Below, piece after piece: positions 36,748 through 45,914 of a DNA stretch of 64,000 nt. The translations under genes were made by a program, and so were the position numbers. Position 1 is the stretch's first letter. Every line of letters begins with the position of its first letter. The notes beneath the pieces were generated by a model. That model had not been told where the DNA came from and made no database searches. It saw only the letters and a program-made list of their open reading frames with translations. Source of the DNA: Reyranella sp. (GTDB taxonomy: Bacteria > Pseudomonadota > Alphaproteobacteria > Reyranellales > Reyranellaceae); the NCBI RefSeq assembly GCF_004297265.1, contig NZ_SCUT01000003.1, forward strand, positions 186,001-250,000, given 5' to 3'.

Positions 36748-38784
36748 ATGAAGAACCTCTGGTCCGGCGTCGACGCCCGGCAAGCCATCGCAAGCCACGC
36801 CGCCAAGGGCATCGGCGAGGACCTCGCCCTGCGGGTCTACACGACGCGCCTGCTGGGCGGCGAGCCGAAGCTCGTGCTGCACGGCGGCGGCAACACTTCG
36901 GTAAAGACGCGCATGGCGGACGTCACCGGCCAGCCGCTCGACGTGCTCTGCGTGAAGGGCAGCGGCTGGGACATGGGCACCATCGAGGCGCCCGGCCTGC
37001 CCGCCGTCCGTCTCGCCCCTCTGCGCGAGCTGCAGGGGCTGCAGGCGCTCAGCGACGAGGACATGGTCAACGTGCAGCGCGCCAACCTGCTCGACAGCAA
37101 GGCGCCCAATCCTTCGGTCGAGACGCTGCTGCACGCCTTCCTGCCCCACAAGTTCATCGACCACACCCATTCCAACGCCGTACTGGCGCTGACCGACCAG
37201 CCCGATGGCGCCGAGCTGGCCGCCGACCTCTACGGCAAGCGCGCGGCGCTTGTGCCGTATGTCATGCCGGGCTTCGCGCTTGCCAAGAAGACCGCCGAAA
37301 TCGCAAAAGCCAATCCGGACGTCGAGGGGTTGATCCTGCTGAAGCACGGCATCTTCTCGATGGGCGCGACGGCGGAGGAAGCCTATGTCCGCATGATCGA
37401 TCTCGTGACCATGGCCGAGCAGCGTCTCGCCAAGGCGACACGCAAGATCTTCCCCGGCGCCACCTTGCCCGCCAACCCTGCGACGGCGGCGGAGATCGCG
37501 CCGATCCTGCGTGGCCTGTTCTCCTTGCCGGCAAAGGCCGGCGGCCGCGAGGCCGCGCAGCGTTTCGTGTTCGAGTTCCGCAGCTCGCCGGAGATCCTGG
37601 CCTACGTGAACGGCAAGGAAATCGCGCGCTACAGCCAGCAGGGTCCGGTGACCCCCGACCATGCGATCCGCACCAAGAACGTGGCCTTCATCGCGCCCGC
37701 GCCCGAGGCCGGCAAGCTCGACGCATTCAAGAGCGAGGCCAAGGCGGCGCTTGAGAAGTTCGCCGCCGACTATCACGCCTACTTCACGCGTTACAACGGC
37801 AAGCAGGTCACGGCGAAGAAGGAGCTGGATCCGATCCCGCGCGTCGCGCTGGTGCCGGGCGTCGGCCTGTTCGGCATCGGCAACAGCTCGAAGGATGCCA
37901 GGATCGCAGCCGACCTCGCCGAGACGACGGTGGCGGTGATCGCCGACGCCGAGCGGCTGGGCACTTACGAGTGCATTCCCGAGCCCGACATCTTCGACAT
38001 CGAATACTGGTCGCTCGAACAGGCGAAGCTCAGCAGCGCCGCCGAAAAGCCACTGGCGCGGCGCATCGTGGTCGTGACGGGCGGCGCCTCGGGCATCGGC
38101 GCCGCGACCGCTGCCGCCTTCGCACGCGAGGGCGCCGAGGTCGCGGTGCTCGACCGCGACGTCTCCAAGGTGAAAGGCTTCGCGGTTGCCTGCGACGTGA
38201 CCGATTCGCAGTCGGTGCGAGACGCCTTCGACAAGGTCGCGGCGACCTTCGGCGGCGTCGACATCGTGGTGTCGAACGCCGGCGCGGCCTGGCAGGGCCG
38301 CATCGGCGATGTCGACGAGTCGGTGCTGCGTAAAAGCTTCGAACTCAATTTCTGGGCGCATCAAAGCGTGGCACAGAACGCGGTCCGCATCATGCGGACC
38401 CAGAATCTTGGCGGCTGCCTGCTGTTCAACACCTCCAAGCAGGCGGTGAACCCGGGACCGGACTTCGGACCCTATGGTTTGCCCAAGGCCGCGACCCTGT
38501 TCCTGATGCGCCAGTACGCGCTCGATCACGGCGGCGACGGCATCCGCGCCAATGCCGTGAATGCCGATCGCATCCGCACGGGTCTCCTGACGGACGAAAT
38601 GATCGCACAGCGATCCAAGGCGCGCGGCCTCAGCGAGGCCGACTATATGGGCGGCAACCTGCTCGGCCTCGAAGTGACGGCCGACGATGTGGCGCAGGCT
38701 TTCGTTTCGCTGGCCAAAGCGGCGAAGACGACGGGCGCTGTCACGACCGTGGACGGTGGTAACATCGCGGCTGCCCTGCGCTAG
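36748..38784 (+). CDS. Bifunctional class II aldolase / short-chain dehydrogenase
   Basis: 678 residues, two enzymes in one chain. The N-terminal class II aldolase/adducin domain (about 1-400) has LVLHGGGNTSVKTRM and the metal-binding FIDHTHSNAVLALTD. The C-terminal SDR domain (about 430-678) has VVTGGASGIGAATAAAFARE for NAD(P) binding and YGLPKAA with the catalytic Tyr and Lys. This architecture is known from RhaD-type fusions (rhamnulose-phosphate aldolase/lactaldehyde dehydrogenase) used on deoxysugars. No sugar kinase or isomerase is nearby, so the true substrate is uncertain. Confidence 0.92.
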   Translation: MKNLWSGVDARQAIASHAAKGIGEDLALRVYTTRLLGGEPKLVLHGGGNTSVKTRMADVTGQPLDVLCVKGSGWDMGTIEAPGLPAVRLAPLRELQGLQALSDEDMVNVQRANLLDSKAPNPSVETLLHAFLPHKFIDHTHSNAVLALTDQPDGAELAADLYGKRAALVPYVMPGFALAKKTAEIAKANPDVEGLILLKHGIFSMGATAEEAYVRMIDLVTMAEQRLAKATRKIFPGATLPANPATAAEIAPILRGLFSLPAKAGGREAAQRFVFEFRSSPEILAYVNGKEIARYSQQGPVTPDHAIRTKNVAFIAPAPEAGKLDAFKSEAKAALEKFAADYHAYFTRYNGKQVTAKKELDPIPRVALVPGVGLFGIGNSSKDARIAADLAETTVAVIADAERLGTYECIPEPDIFDIEYWSLEQAKLSSAAEKPLARRIVVVTGGASGIGAATAAAFAREGAEVAVLDRDVSKVKGFAVACDVTDSQSVRDAFDKVAATFGGVDIVVSNAGAAWQGRIGDVDESVLRKSFELNFWAHQSVAQNAVRIMRTQNLGGCLLFNTSKQAVNPGPDFGPYGLPKAATLFLMRQYALDHGGDGIRANAVNADRIRTGLLTDEMIAQRSKARGLSEADYMGGNLLGLEVTADDVAQAFVSLAKAAKTTGAVTTVDGGNIAAALR

Positions 38785-38810
38785 GGGTTCCTTTCCCAAG
38801 GGAGGTCCCA

Positions 38811-39707
38811 TTGTCGATCGAGACGCGTCCGCTCCAGCCTCAGCAGCCCCTGTTCGCCGCCGAGATGAGCGGCATCGATGCGACGCGGCCGCTGACGCCG
38901 GCCGATGTCGCGGCGGTCGAGGCCGGCATGGACAAGTATGCCGTGCTGGTGCTGCCCGGCCAGGACATGACCGACGAGCAGCAGCTCGCCTTCACGAAGA
39001 ACTTCGGTCCGCTGCAGGCCGGCGCCAACACGGCCATCACCGCTTCCAACATGCGCCTGCACACCGCCTTCGCCGACGTGTCCAACCTCGACAAGCAGAA
39101 CCGGAAGCTGGAACGCGACGACCGTCGCCGTATGGCGGCCCTCGGCAACCGGCTGTGGCACTCCGACGCCACCTTCCGCATCGTGCCCGCGCGCTATTCG
39201 CTGCTGAGCGGGCGCATCGTGACCCGCGACGGCGGCAACACCGAATTCGCCGACATGCGCGCCGCCTACGACGCGCTCGACGACGCGACCAAAGCCGAGA
39301 TCGAAGACCTGGTCTGCGAGCACTCGTTGATCTACTCGCGCGGTCAGCTGGGCTTCACCAACTTCACCGACGAGGAACGCCACAGCATGAAGCCGGTGCT
39401 GCACCGGCTGGTGCGCACGCACCCGGTGACCGGCCGGAAGTCTCTGCTCCTGTCGGCCCATATCGGCGCCATCGTCGGTTGGCCCAAGCCGGAGGCCATG
39501 GCCTTCATCCGCGACCTGATGGAACACGCGACGCAACCGCAGTTCGTCTACGTCCATCGCTGGACGAAGAACGACTTCGTGATCTGGGACAACCGCACGA
39601 CCATGCACCGCGTCCGCCGCTTCGACGACCTCAACATCGTCCGCGACATGCGCCGCACCACGACAATGAGCGAAGGGCCGACCGTCGAGGGGCAGCAGGC
39701 GGCTTGA
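38811..39707 (+). CDS. TauD/TfdA family Fe(II)/2-oxoglutarate dioxygenase
   Basis: 298 residues. The iron ligands are visible: HxD in LWHSDATFR and the distal His in TTMHRVRRF. An arginine for 2-oxoglutarate lies in RDMRRTT. TTG at 38811 is the start, preceded by a strong gggagg site; the nearest ATG is internal to conserved sequence. Members hydroxylate or cleave taurine, 2,4-D, quaternary amines and others. As last gene of the 34.7-39.7 kb set it probably opens a substrate that the aldolase-SDR then handles. Confidence 0.92.
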   Translation: MSIETRPLQPQQPLFAAEMSGIDATRPLTPADVAAVEAGMDKYAVLVLPGQDMTDEQQLAFTKNFGPLQAGANTAITASNMRLHTAFADVSNLDKQNRKLERDDRRRMAALGNRLWHSDATFRIVPARYSLLSGRIVTRDGGNTEFADMRAAYDALDDATKAEIEDLVCEHSLIYSRGQLGFTNFTDEERHSMKPVLHRLVRTHPVTGRKSLLLSAHIGAIVGWPKPEAMAFIRDLMEHATQPQFVYVHRWTKNDFVIWDNRTTMHRVRRFDDLNIVRDMRRTTTMSEGPTVEGQQAA

Positions 39708-39730
39708 CAATATCCGTCCTTACAATAGCC

Positions 39731-39858
39731 GTCGTCTCGACCGAAGCCTCGCGTAGCGAGGCGTAGCGGAGAGACCTTCGCTCCACCAAATGCCGGCAGA
39801 TCGCCGAGAGAAGATCTCTCCGCTACGCCGCGCGTTGCGCGGCTCCGGTCGAGATGAC
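39731..39858. repeat. Long inverted repeat downstream of the TauD-type gene
   Basis: The arms gtcgtctcgaccg and cggtcgagatgac form the outer stem, and cgtagcggagaga pairs with tctctccgctacg further in. Additional small hairpins (cctcgcgtagcgagg, cgcgcgttgcgcg) lie inside. It separates convergent genes and could terminate both. Confidence 0.8.
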
Positions 39859-39860
39859 GG

Positions 39861-40502
39861 TTAACGTCCCTCGAACTCGGTATCCTTCTTCGGGATCAGG
39901 TCGTAGGGCAGCGCGAAGCCCGGCAGTGCCTTGATCCGGTCCCGCCACGCGGCGAGGTTCGGCCGCGAATCGATCGACAGGCCGCCTTCGTGGGCGAAGA
40001 CCATGCGGCCCCAGCAGCCGATGTCGGCGATCGAGCAGGCATCGCCCACCAGCCACTCGCGACCGGCCAGTGCCTTGTCGGCGAAGTCGAGCGCCGCCTC
40101 GGCCTGCGGGCGGAAAAAATTTACGATGTCCTGCGACACGTCGGGGCGGAAGCGCGCGAAATGGCGGACCCGGGCCACGTTGGTGATGGCGTCGTTCTCC
40201 CACGACAGCCACTCGCGCGCCTGCCAGCGATGCTGCTCGGTCTTCGGCTCGAAGTGCCCGGTGGTGCGCGCGAGATAGTCGAGGATCACGTTCGACATCA
40301 CCAGGGTGAGCCCGCGATGGCGCAGCACCGGCACCTGGCCGTAGCGGTTGATCGCGAGATGCGCCGCTTCCTTCTGCACGCCGTTCTTCAGGTTGACCGT
40401 GCGAAACGAGAACGGCAGGCCCGAGAGTGCCAGGAACAGCATCGGCTTGTAGCTCGAGCTCGACGTGAAACTGCCGTGCAGAACGAGGCGCTCGTCGGAC
40501 AT
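39861..40502 (-). CDS. Glutathione S-transferase family protein
   Basis: 213 residues, a typical GST. The N-terminal thioredoxin fold shows HGSFTSSSSYKPMLFLALSG and the cis-Pro region YGQVPVLRHRG; the C-terminal helical domain has the buried-Asp motif GDACSIADIGCWG. The start at 40502 is chosen because the upstream extension is not GST-like. It is divergent from the aldo/keto reductase gene with 64 bp between. Role probably detoxification or an isomerisation step; undetermined. Confidence 0.9.
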   Translation of the reverse strand: MSDERLVLHGSFTSSSSYKPMLFLALSGLPFSFRTVNLKNGVQKEAAHLAINRYGQVPVLRHRGLTLVMSNVILDYLARTTGHFEPKTEQHRWQAREWLSWENDAITNVARVRHFARFRPDVSQDIVNFFRPQAEAALDFADKALAGREWLVGDACSIADIGCWGRMVFAHEGGLSIDSRPNLAAWRDRIKALPGFALPYDLIPKKDTEFEGR

Positions 40503-40566
40503 GGGAACTCCTGTGGCATTGCGCGGAGGCAATTCGTACTCTCGTCCGTCCTCGGAGGAAACGAAC

Positions 40567-41595
40567 ATGACAGCGCTCAAGCGCCGGAAGGTCGGGAAGA
40601 CGAAACTCGAAGTCACCGAGATCGGGCTGGGAGGCGCGCCGATGGGCGGTTTCCGCGCCACCATTCCCGATGCAGAGGCGGTGCAGCTCACCAACGACGG
40701 ATACGAGTCCGGCATCCGCTACTTCGACACCTCGCCTTTCTATGGCTACGGACGCAGCGAGCTGCGCATGGGCGCCGCCCTGCGCGAGAAGCCTCGCGAC
40801 AGCTATGTGCTCTCGACCAAGATCGGCCGCATCCTGCATGTTCGGAAGCTAGGCGAGATCCTGCCCAAGGATTTCCGCGAGAACGGCCTGCCGGGCTTCG
40901 TGCCGGAGTTCGACTATACCTACGATGGCGTGATGCGCTCGCTGGAGCACTCGCACCTGCGGCTGGGGATCGACAGGATCGACATCGCGCTGGTCCACGA
41001 CGTCGATTTCTGGACGATCAAGGACCGCGCCCTCCTCGACGAGCGTTTCAAGACCGTGATGGACTCTGGCTTCCGTGCACTCGACGAGCTGCGCAAGGCC
41101 GGAATCATTTCCGCGATTGGTGTCGGCATCAACGAGAGCGACACCAGCACGCGTTTCGTCAAGGCCGGCGATTTCGACTGCATGCTGCTGGCAGGCCGCT
41201 ACACCCTGCTCGAACAGGGCGCGCTGGAGGAGTTCCTGCCGGAGTGCCTGAAGCGGAACGTCTCGGTGATCCTGGGCGGGCCGTACAATTCCGGCATCCT
41301 GACCGGCAATGTGAAGCCGGGCACGACGCACGACTATGTGGCCGCGCCACAGCACCTGGTCGAGAAGGCGCAGAAGATCGAGGCGGTCTGCCAGCGTCAT
41401 AGCGTGCCGCTCGGCGCCGCGGCGATGCAGTTCCCTCTGTTCCATCCCGCCTTCTGCGCCGTCATCCCCGGCGCGCTCAGCATCGCCGAGGTGAAGCAGA
41501 ACGTGGCGCATATGAGCGTCAAGATTCCGGTCGAGCTGTGGAGCGAGCTCAAGAGCGAAAAGCTGCTCGATCCCGCGGCGCCGACACCCAACTGA
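40567..41595 (+). CDS. Aldo/keto reductase
   Basis: 342 residues. NAD(P)-dependent oxidoreductase with a TIM barrel. The catalytic tetrad region is present: YFDTSPFYGYGRSE (Asp and Tyr), LSTKIGR (Lys), and LVHDVD (His). The sequence is closest in feel to D-threo-aldose 1-dehydrogenase and pyridoxal 4-dehydrogenase types. ATG at 40567 follows ggaggaaa. It is 10 bp ahead of an amidohydrolase gene; an aldose dehydrogenase plus lactonase pair would make sense but is inferred. Confidence 0.92.
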   Translation: MTALKRRKVGKTKLEVTEIGLGGAPMGGFRATIPDAEAVQLTNDGYESGIRYFDTSPFYGYGRSELRMGAALREKPRDSYVLSTKIGRILHVRKLGEILPKDFRENGLPGFVPEFDYTYDGVMRSLEHSHLRLGIDRIDIALVHDVDFWTIKDRALLDERFKTVMDSGFRALDELRKAGIISAIGVGINESDTSTRFVKAGDFDCMLLAGRYTLLEQGALEEFLPECLKRNVSVILGGPYNSGILTGNVKPGTTHDYVAAPQHLVEKAQKIEAVCQRHSVPLGAAAMQFPLFHPAFCAVIPGALSIAEVKQNVAHMSVKIPVELWSELKSEKLLDPAAPTPN

Positions 41596-41605
41596 GGAAA
41601 TCCAA

Positions 41606-42433
41606 ATGAAGATCGTCGATGCGCAGATCCACATCTGGTCGCAGACCGTCACGCCGCCCTCGGGCCTGCACCGCAAGGCCGAGAAGTTCACGGCCGAGCA
41701 GGCGCTGAAGGAGATGGACGAAGCCGGCGTCGATGCCGCGCTGATCCACCCGCCCTACTCCTGGGATCCGACCTCCAACCAGCTCGCGCTCGACGCGGCG
41801 CGGAAGTATCCCGACCGCTTCGCGGTGATGGGACAGTTCCCACTGGAAGCGCCCGAGAGCCGCGAGCGCATCAAGGGTTGGCGCAACCAGCCGGGCATGA
41901 TGGGCCTGCGCTGGGCGCTGCTGCAACCGGCCGAACAGAAGTGGCTGAACGACGGGCTGCTCGACTGGGTCTGGCCAGCGGCGGAGAAGGAAGGCATTCC
42001 CGTCGCGACCATGGGCGGCATCTTCCCGGACAAGTTCCGCGCGATCGCCGAAGCGCACCCCAACCTCAGGATGATCGTCGATCATTGCGGCCTGAACCGT
42101 CACGGCCAGGACGAGGAAGCCTTCATCCATCTCGACAAGCTGGTGGCGATGGCGAAACTTCCCAATGTCGCGGTCAAGGCTACCGGCGCGCCGCACTATT
42201 CGACCAAGGGCTATCCGTTCAGGAACATCCATGACGGGCTGCACCGCATCTTCGACGCCTTCGGCCCCAAGCGCTTCTTCTGGGGCACCGACATCACCCG
42301 CATGCAATGCACCTACCGCCAGTGCGTGACCTTCTTCACCGAGGAACTCCCGTGGCTGAAGGGACGCGACCTCGAGGACGTGATGGGGCGCGGCTTGTGC
42401 GAATGGATCGACTGGAAACTGAAGTTCGACTGA
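41606..42433 (+). CDS. Amidohydrolase 2 family protein (lactonase-like)
   Basis: 275 residues. TIM-barrel metal-dependent hydrolase. The start MKIVDAQIHIWSQ holds the first metal-binding QxH, MIVDHCGLNRHGQD the middle histidines, and FWGTDITRMQ the catalytic Asp. The family includes sugar-lactone and muconolactone hydrolases as well as decarboxylases. It sits directly behind the aldo/keto reductase gene, matching the dehydrogenase-lactonase order of oxidative sugar pathways. Substrate unknown. Confidence 0.88.
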   Translation: MKIVDAQIHIWSQTVTPPSGLHRKAEKFTAEQALKEMDEAGVDAALIHPPYSWDPTSNQLALDAARKYPDRFAVMGQFPLEAPESRERIKGWRNQPGMMGLRWALLQPAEQKWLNDGLLDWVWPAAEKEGIPVATMGGIFPDKFRAIAEAHPNLRMIVDHCGLNRHGQDEEAFIHLDKLVAMAKLPNVAVKATGAPHYSTKGYPFRNIHDGLHRIFDAFGPKRFFWGTDITRMQCTYRQCVTFFTEELPWLKGRDLEDVMGRGLCEWIDWKLKFD

Positions 42434-42895
42434 CTATTTCAGCGGCAGGAGTTGGCCGCGGATCTCGCCGTCGGGATATTTCTCCGTCATCACGTTGACG
42501 TACCAGAGGCCGGCCAGGACTTCCCGGGCCTGTTGCTCGGTCAGCGTCACGCCATCGCTCACGGTCGAACGGTCGGCGTAGAAGGGTACGTCGATGGGAA
42601 CGGTCTGCACCGCGTTCTGGCCAGGCGCTGCAGGGCCGTAGAGGCCGACCTGGCGCACCGGACCGCTCAGGCGCACCAGGTTGATCCTGTATTCCAGCAC
42701 CTTGGTCGACGGCCGGTAGGTGGCCGTGAAATAGCCCTCACCCTTGCTGTCGGTGGCCGGCACCTCGCGCGCACCGCTCAGGTCCGCGCGGAAGTCGGTC
42801 TTCGGCAGGTTGGGCTCGCCCATGTTGAACGAGCAGCCCGCGGCGGCCAGCAGGAGGCCGAGCGAGAGGACGAGGCGGCGGGTCGAGCGATGCAT
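42434..42895 (-). CDS. CHRD-domain lipoprotein
   Basis: 153 residues. A signal peptide with a lipobox-like AAGC (Cys21) makes it an envelope lipoprotein. The rest is one CHRD domain: DLSGAREVPATDSKGEGYF at the start, and the diagnostic ending LWYVNVMTEKYPDGEIRGQL. CHRD domains are known from chordin and many bacterial secreted proteins; the bacterial function is unsettled. It abuts the convergent amidohydrolase gene with no spacer. Confidence 0.88.
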   Translation of the reverse strand: MHRSTRRLVLSLGLLLAAAGCSFNMGEPNLPKTDFRADLSGAREVPATDSKGEGYFTATYRPSTKVLEYRINLVRLSGPVRQVGLYGPAAPGQNAVQTVPIDVPFYADRSTVSDGVTLTEQQAREVLAGLWYVNVMTEKYPDGEIRGQLLPLK

Positions 42896-42941
42896 ACTCT
42901 TCAGTCTACGTCGCCAATCCGCCCGGCGTCCCCGCCCTCGA

Positions 42942-44693
42942 TCACGCTTTGTGATGCACCGGCGCCCGGCCGTAGACCGGCGTCGGCAGACCCTCCTGCC
43001 GCGCCTTGAGCTGCAGCGACAGGAAGATCGAGTAGAGCCGGGACTGCATGAGGTTGCCGCCGTGGAACCACAGGTTCTCCTGCGCCGTCGGCTTCCACAT
43101 GTTGCGCAGCTCGCCCTCCCAGGGGCCGGGATCCTTGGCGGTGCCGGAGCCCAGGCCCCAGCACTTGCCGACCTTGTCGGCGACCTCGGGCGAGATCAGC
43201 TCGGCGGCCCACTGGTTCATCGAGCCGTATCCCGTGGCATAGACGACGAGATCGGCCTTCAGCTCGGTGCCATCGTTCAGCACGACCGAATCCTCGGTCA
43301 GACGCTCGATCTCGACACCGGACTTGAGCTTGATGCGGCCGTCGGCGATCAGCTCGGACGCACCGACGTCGATGTAGTAGCCGGAGCCGCGGCGGAGATA
43401 CATCGGGCCGATGCCGGTATTGTCCTCACCGAAGGTGAGCTTGAAGCCTGCCCTCTCCAGCCGCGCATAGAAGTCCGCATCCTCGCGCCGGATCTGCTCC
43501 ATCACCGGCTGCATGACCTTAGGAAGGGCCGCGTATGGCATCGATGCCGTGGTGAGATCGGCGATCTCGGTCGTGATGCCGGAGGCCACCGCCTCCTCGG
43601 AATAGAGCGGCCGGTTGCGCGCCAACGTATCGGCGCGCACGACCAGGGTCGGCGAGCGTTGCAGCAGGGTGACGTCGGCACCGTGCTCCCACAGGTCGGC
43701 CGCGATGTCGTGCGCCGAATTGTTGGAGCCCACGACGACACACTTCTTGCCGGCCCAGCCCTCGCCGCCGGGATGCTGGCTGGAATGATGTTGCCTGCCC
43801 CTGAAGCGATCGGCCCCCGGGAACTTCGGAATCTCGGGGAAGCCCGACATGCCCGTCGCGATCACGAGCTGCTTCGGCTTGAGCGTCACCTCCTTGCCGT
43901 CACGTTCGACGACGACGGTCCACTCGCCCTTGCTCTCGTCGAACGACGAGCTCTTGCACGTGGTCGACGGCCAGTAATCGAGCTCCATGATCTTCGTGTA
44001 GGACTCGAGCCAGTCGCCCATCTTGTCCTTGGGCGTGTAGATCGGCCAATGGTCGGGGAACGGCAGATACGGCAGATGGTCGTACCAGACCGGGTCGTGC
44101 AGGCAGAGCGACTTGTAGCGGTTGCGCCAGGCATCGCCCGGACGGGCGTTGCGGTCGACGATCAGGGCCGGAACGCCGAGCCGCTTCAGTCGCGCGCCGA
44201 GCGCGATGCCGCCCTGCCCGCCGCCGATCACCAGCACATAGGGCTGGCGCTCGTAGCCCAGTTCCCTCGCATCAGCGCGACGACGGTCGGTCCAGGTCAC
44301 GCGGTCCTTTAAGGCGCCGTGCTGCGTGCCGTGCTCGCGCGTCGGCCCCTTCCTCTCCTCGAAGCCCTTCAGTTCCATCAGCGCGGTGAAGAAGGTCCAG
44401 GCCTTGCCGTCCTTCAGGCGGACATGGCCCGTGCCGCGGCCCTGCGCCGTCTCGAAAGTGAACCAGCCGGGCCGGCCCGAGAGCTTGAACGAGTCGGGCT
44501 TCACGTCGGCAAGCCGGGCCCGGAGCATTTCAGCAATCGCAGAGCGGCTCTCCAGCGTCACGATATTCCACGTGAACGCGACGAGGTCGCGCCAGTAGCA
44601 TTCTTCGTCGAACATCGCCGTCGCAGTATCGATATCGGATCGCTTCAACGCGGACGCAAACTCGGTAAGCCACTCGGTCTCGGTCATTGTCAT
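42942..44693 (-). CDS. Flavin-containing monooxygenase fused to an N-terminal NTF2-like domain
   Basis: About 583 residues. Residues 1-130 form a SnoaL/NTF2-like domain (ALKRSDIDTATAMFDEECYW ... GWFTFETAQGRGTGHVRL). The remainder is a class B flavoprotein monooxygenase with the FAD-binding VLVIGGGQGGIALGARL, the NADP-binding VVGSNNSAHDIAADLWEHG, and a late VVYATGYGSMNQWA (ATG motif). Such enzymes oxygenate amines, ketones or sulfur compounds. The start is at 44693 or, two codons later, at 44687. Divergent from an ACMSD-like amidohydrolase gene, so a shared pathway is possible. Confidence 0.9.
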   Translation of the reverse strand: MTMTETEWLTEFASALKRSDIDTATAMFDEECYWRDLVAFTWNIVTLESRSAIAEMLRARLADVKPDSFKLSGRPGWFTFETAQGRGTGHVRLKDGKAWTFFTALMELKGFEERKGPTREHGTQHGALKDRVTWTDRRRADARELGYERQPYVLVIGGGQGGIALGARLKRLGVPALIVDRNARPGDAWRNRYKSLCLHDPVWYDHLPYLPFPDHWPIYTPKDKMGDWLESYTKIMELDYWPSTTCKSSSFDESKGEWTVVVERDGKEVTLKPKQLVIATGMSGFPEIPKFPGADRFRGRQHHSSQHPGGEGWAGKKCVVVGSNNSAHDIAADLWEHGADVTLLQRSPTLVVRADTLARNRPLYSEEAVASGITTEIADLTTASMPYAALPKVMQPVMEQIRREDADFYARLERAGFKLTFGEDNTGIGPMYLRRGSGYYIDVGASELIADGRIKLKSGVEIERLTEDSVVLNDGTELKADLVVYATGYGSMNQWAAELISPEVADKVGKCWGLGSGTAKDPGPWEGELRNMWKPTAQENLWFHGGNLMQSRLYSIFLSLQLKARQEGLPTPVYGRAPVHHKA

Positions 44694-44773
44694 CCCATTG
44701 CGACGGACATGCAGGCGGCGCACTCTAGAAGAAGGACGAGTCCAGAGGAATGGGCGCCCGGGAGGAACCAACG

Positions 44774-45913
44774 ATGAAATACGACGTGATTTCCGCGGAT
44801 GGGCATATCGACCTGATCTGGCTGCCGCCGGATCTCTTCACCAGCAACGCGCCTGCATCGATGAAAACGCGCATGCCGCATGTCGTCGACGGACCCAGGG
44901 GACCGGAATGGACGAGCGCCAACGGCGCGAAGTTCGGTCTGGTGAACGGCATGGGGTCGGCCGGCCGCGAATATGTGCCGGGCATCATCCATCGCTCCGA
45001 TCGCATGGCCTCGACCGGCCTCTACAGCGACGGCAAGAAGGGCATCCGCCGTCTGACCGAGGTCGACCATCGCCTCAAGGACCAGGACCGCGACGGCGTG
45101 CAGGCCGAGGTGCTGTACGGCGTGCTGGGATCGAGCGGCCGGCTGAACGACCCTGAAGCTGCGATCGTGATGCTGCGCATCTACAACGACTGGCTCCACG
45201 ATTTCTGTAAACAGGCGCCCGACCGGCTGGTCGGCCTGGCCAACATCCCGAACTACGACATGGAAGAGTCGGTCGCCGAGGCGATGCGCTGCGCCAAGCG
45301 CGGCGTGAAGGGTCTCGACATCGCCAACCGCCCCGACATGACGCCGCTCTGGGATCCGTTCTGGGAGCCGCTGTGGAAGTTCGGCCATGAGACCGGCATC
45401 CCGCTGCACTTCCACACGATCGGCGGCCGCTCGCCCGACGTCACCAAGTTCACGCCCGAAATCCAGCGCCGCATCTTCGCCGTGCACATCACCGGCTTCC
45501 AGATGCACATGAGCACCATGCTGATGGGCCTGATCTATTCCGGCGCCCCGGCGCGCTATCCGAACCTCAAGATCGTGATCGGCGAGGCCGGGCTCGGCTG
45601 GATCCCCTATGTGCTGCAGCACATGGATCTCGAATGGGAGGACCAGTTCCAGGACCTCGACCTCAAGATGAAGCCCTCCGAGTATTGGCACCGGCAATTC
45701 TATGCCACCTACCAGACCGATCCGGTGGGCATCGAGCTGCTGCGCCATCTCGGCGAGGACAATGTCATGTGGGGTTCGGACTATCCGCATCCCGACGGCA
45801 TCTGGCCGGACAGCCAGGAGTTCCTGGCCCGGGAACTGACCGGCGTCTCGCCCGACGTGAAGCGCAAGATCGTGCGCGACAATGCGATGAAGCTCTACGG
45901 CCTTGCCAACTGA
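44774..45913 (+). CDS. Amidohydrolase 2 family protein (ACMSD-like)
   Basis: 379 residues. Metal-dependent TIM-barrel enzyme. It opens MKYDVISADGHIDLIWLPPD (metal-binding DxH), has GIPLHFHTIGGRSPD mid-barrel, and ends with MWGSDYPHPDGIWPDS, typical of the decarboxylase/hydrolase group around 2-amino-3-carboxymuconate semialdehyde decarboxylase. ATG at 44774 has ggaggaac ahead. It is followed after 1 bp by an EamA transporter gene. The product could be a hydrolase or a decarboxylase. Confidence 0.88.
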   Translation: MKYDVISADGHIDLIWLPPDLFTSNAPASMKTRMPHVVDGPRGPEWTSANGAKFGLVNGMGSAGREYVPGIIHRSDRMASTGLYSDGKKGIRRLTEVDHRLKDQDRDGVQAEVLYGVLGSSGRLNDPEAAIVMLRIYNDWLHDFCKQAPDRLVGLANIPNYDMEESVAEAMRCAKRGVKGLDIANRPDMTPLWDPFWEPLWKFGHETGIPLHFHTIGGRSPDVTKFTPEIQRRIFAVHITGFQMHMSTMLMGLIYSGAPARYPNLKIVIGEAGLGWIPYVLQHMDLEWEDQFQDLDLKMKPSEYWHRQFYATYQTDPVGIELLRHLGEDNVMWGSDYPHPDGIWPDSQEFLARELTGVSPDVKRKIVRDNAMKLYGLAN

Positions 45914-45914
45914 C

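Noticed and set aside
34724..42433. Complete rhamnose or fucose catabolic cluster
   Set aside because: The kinase, isomerase or mutarotase, and a sugar importer are missing; only the aldolase-SDR fusion and a dehydrogenase-lactonase-like pair hint at it.
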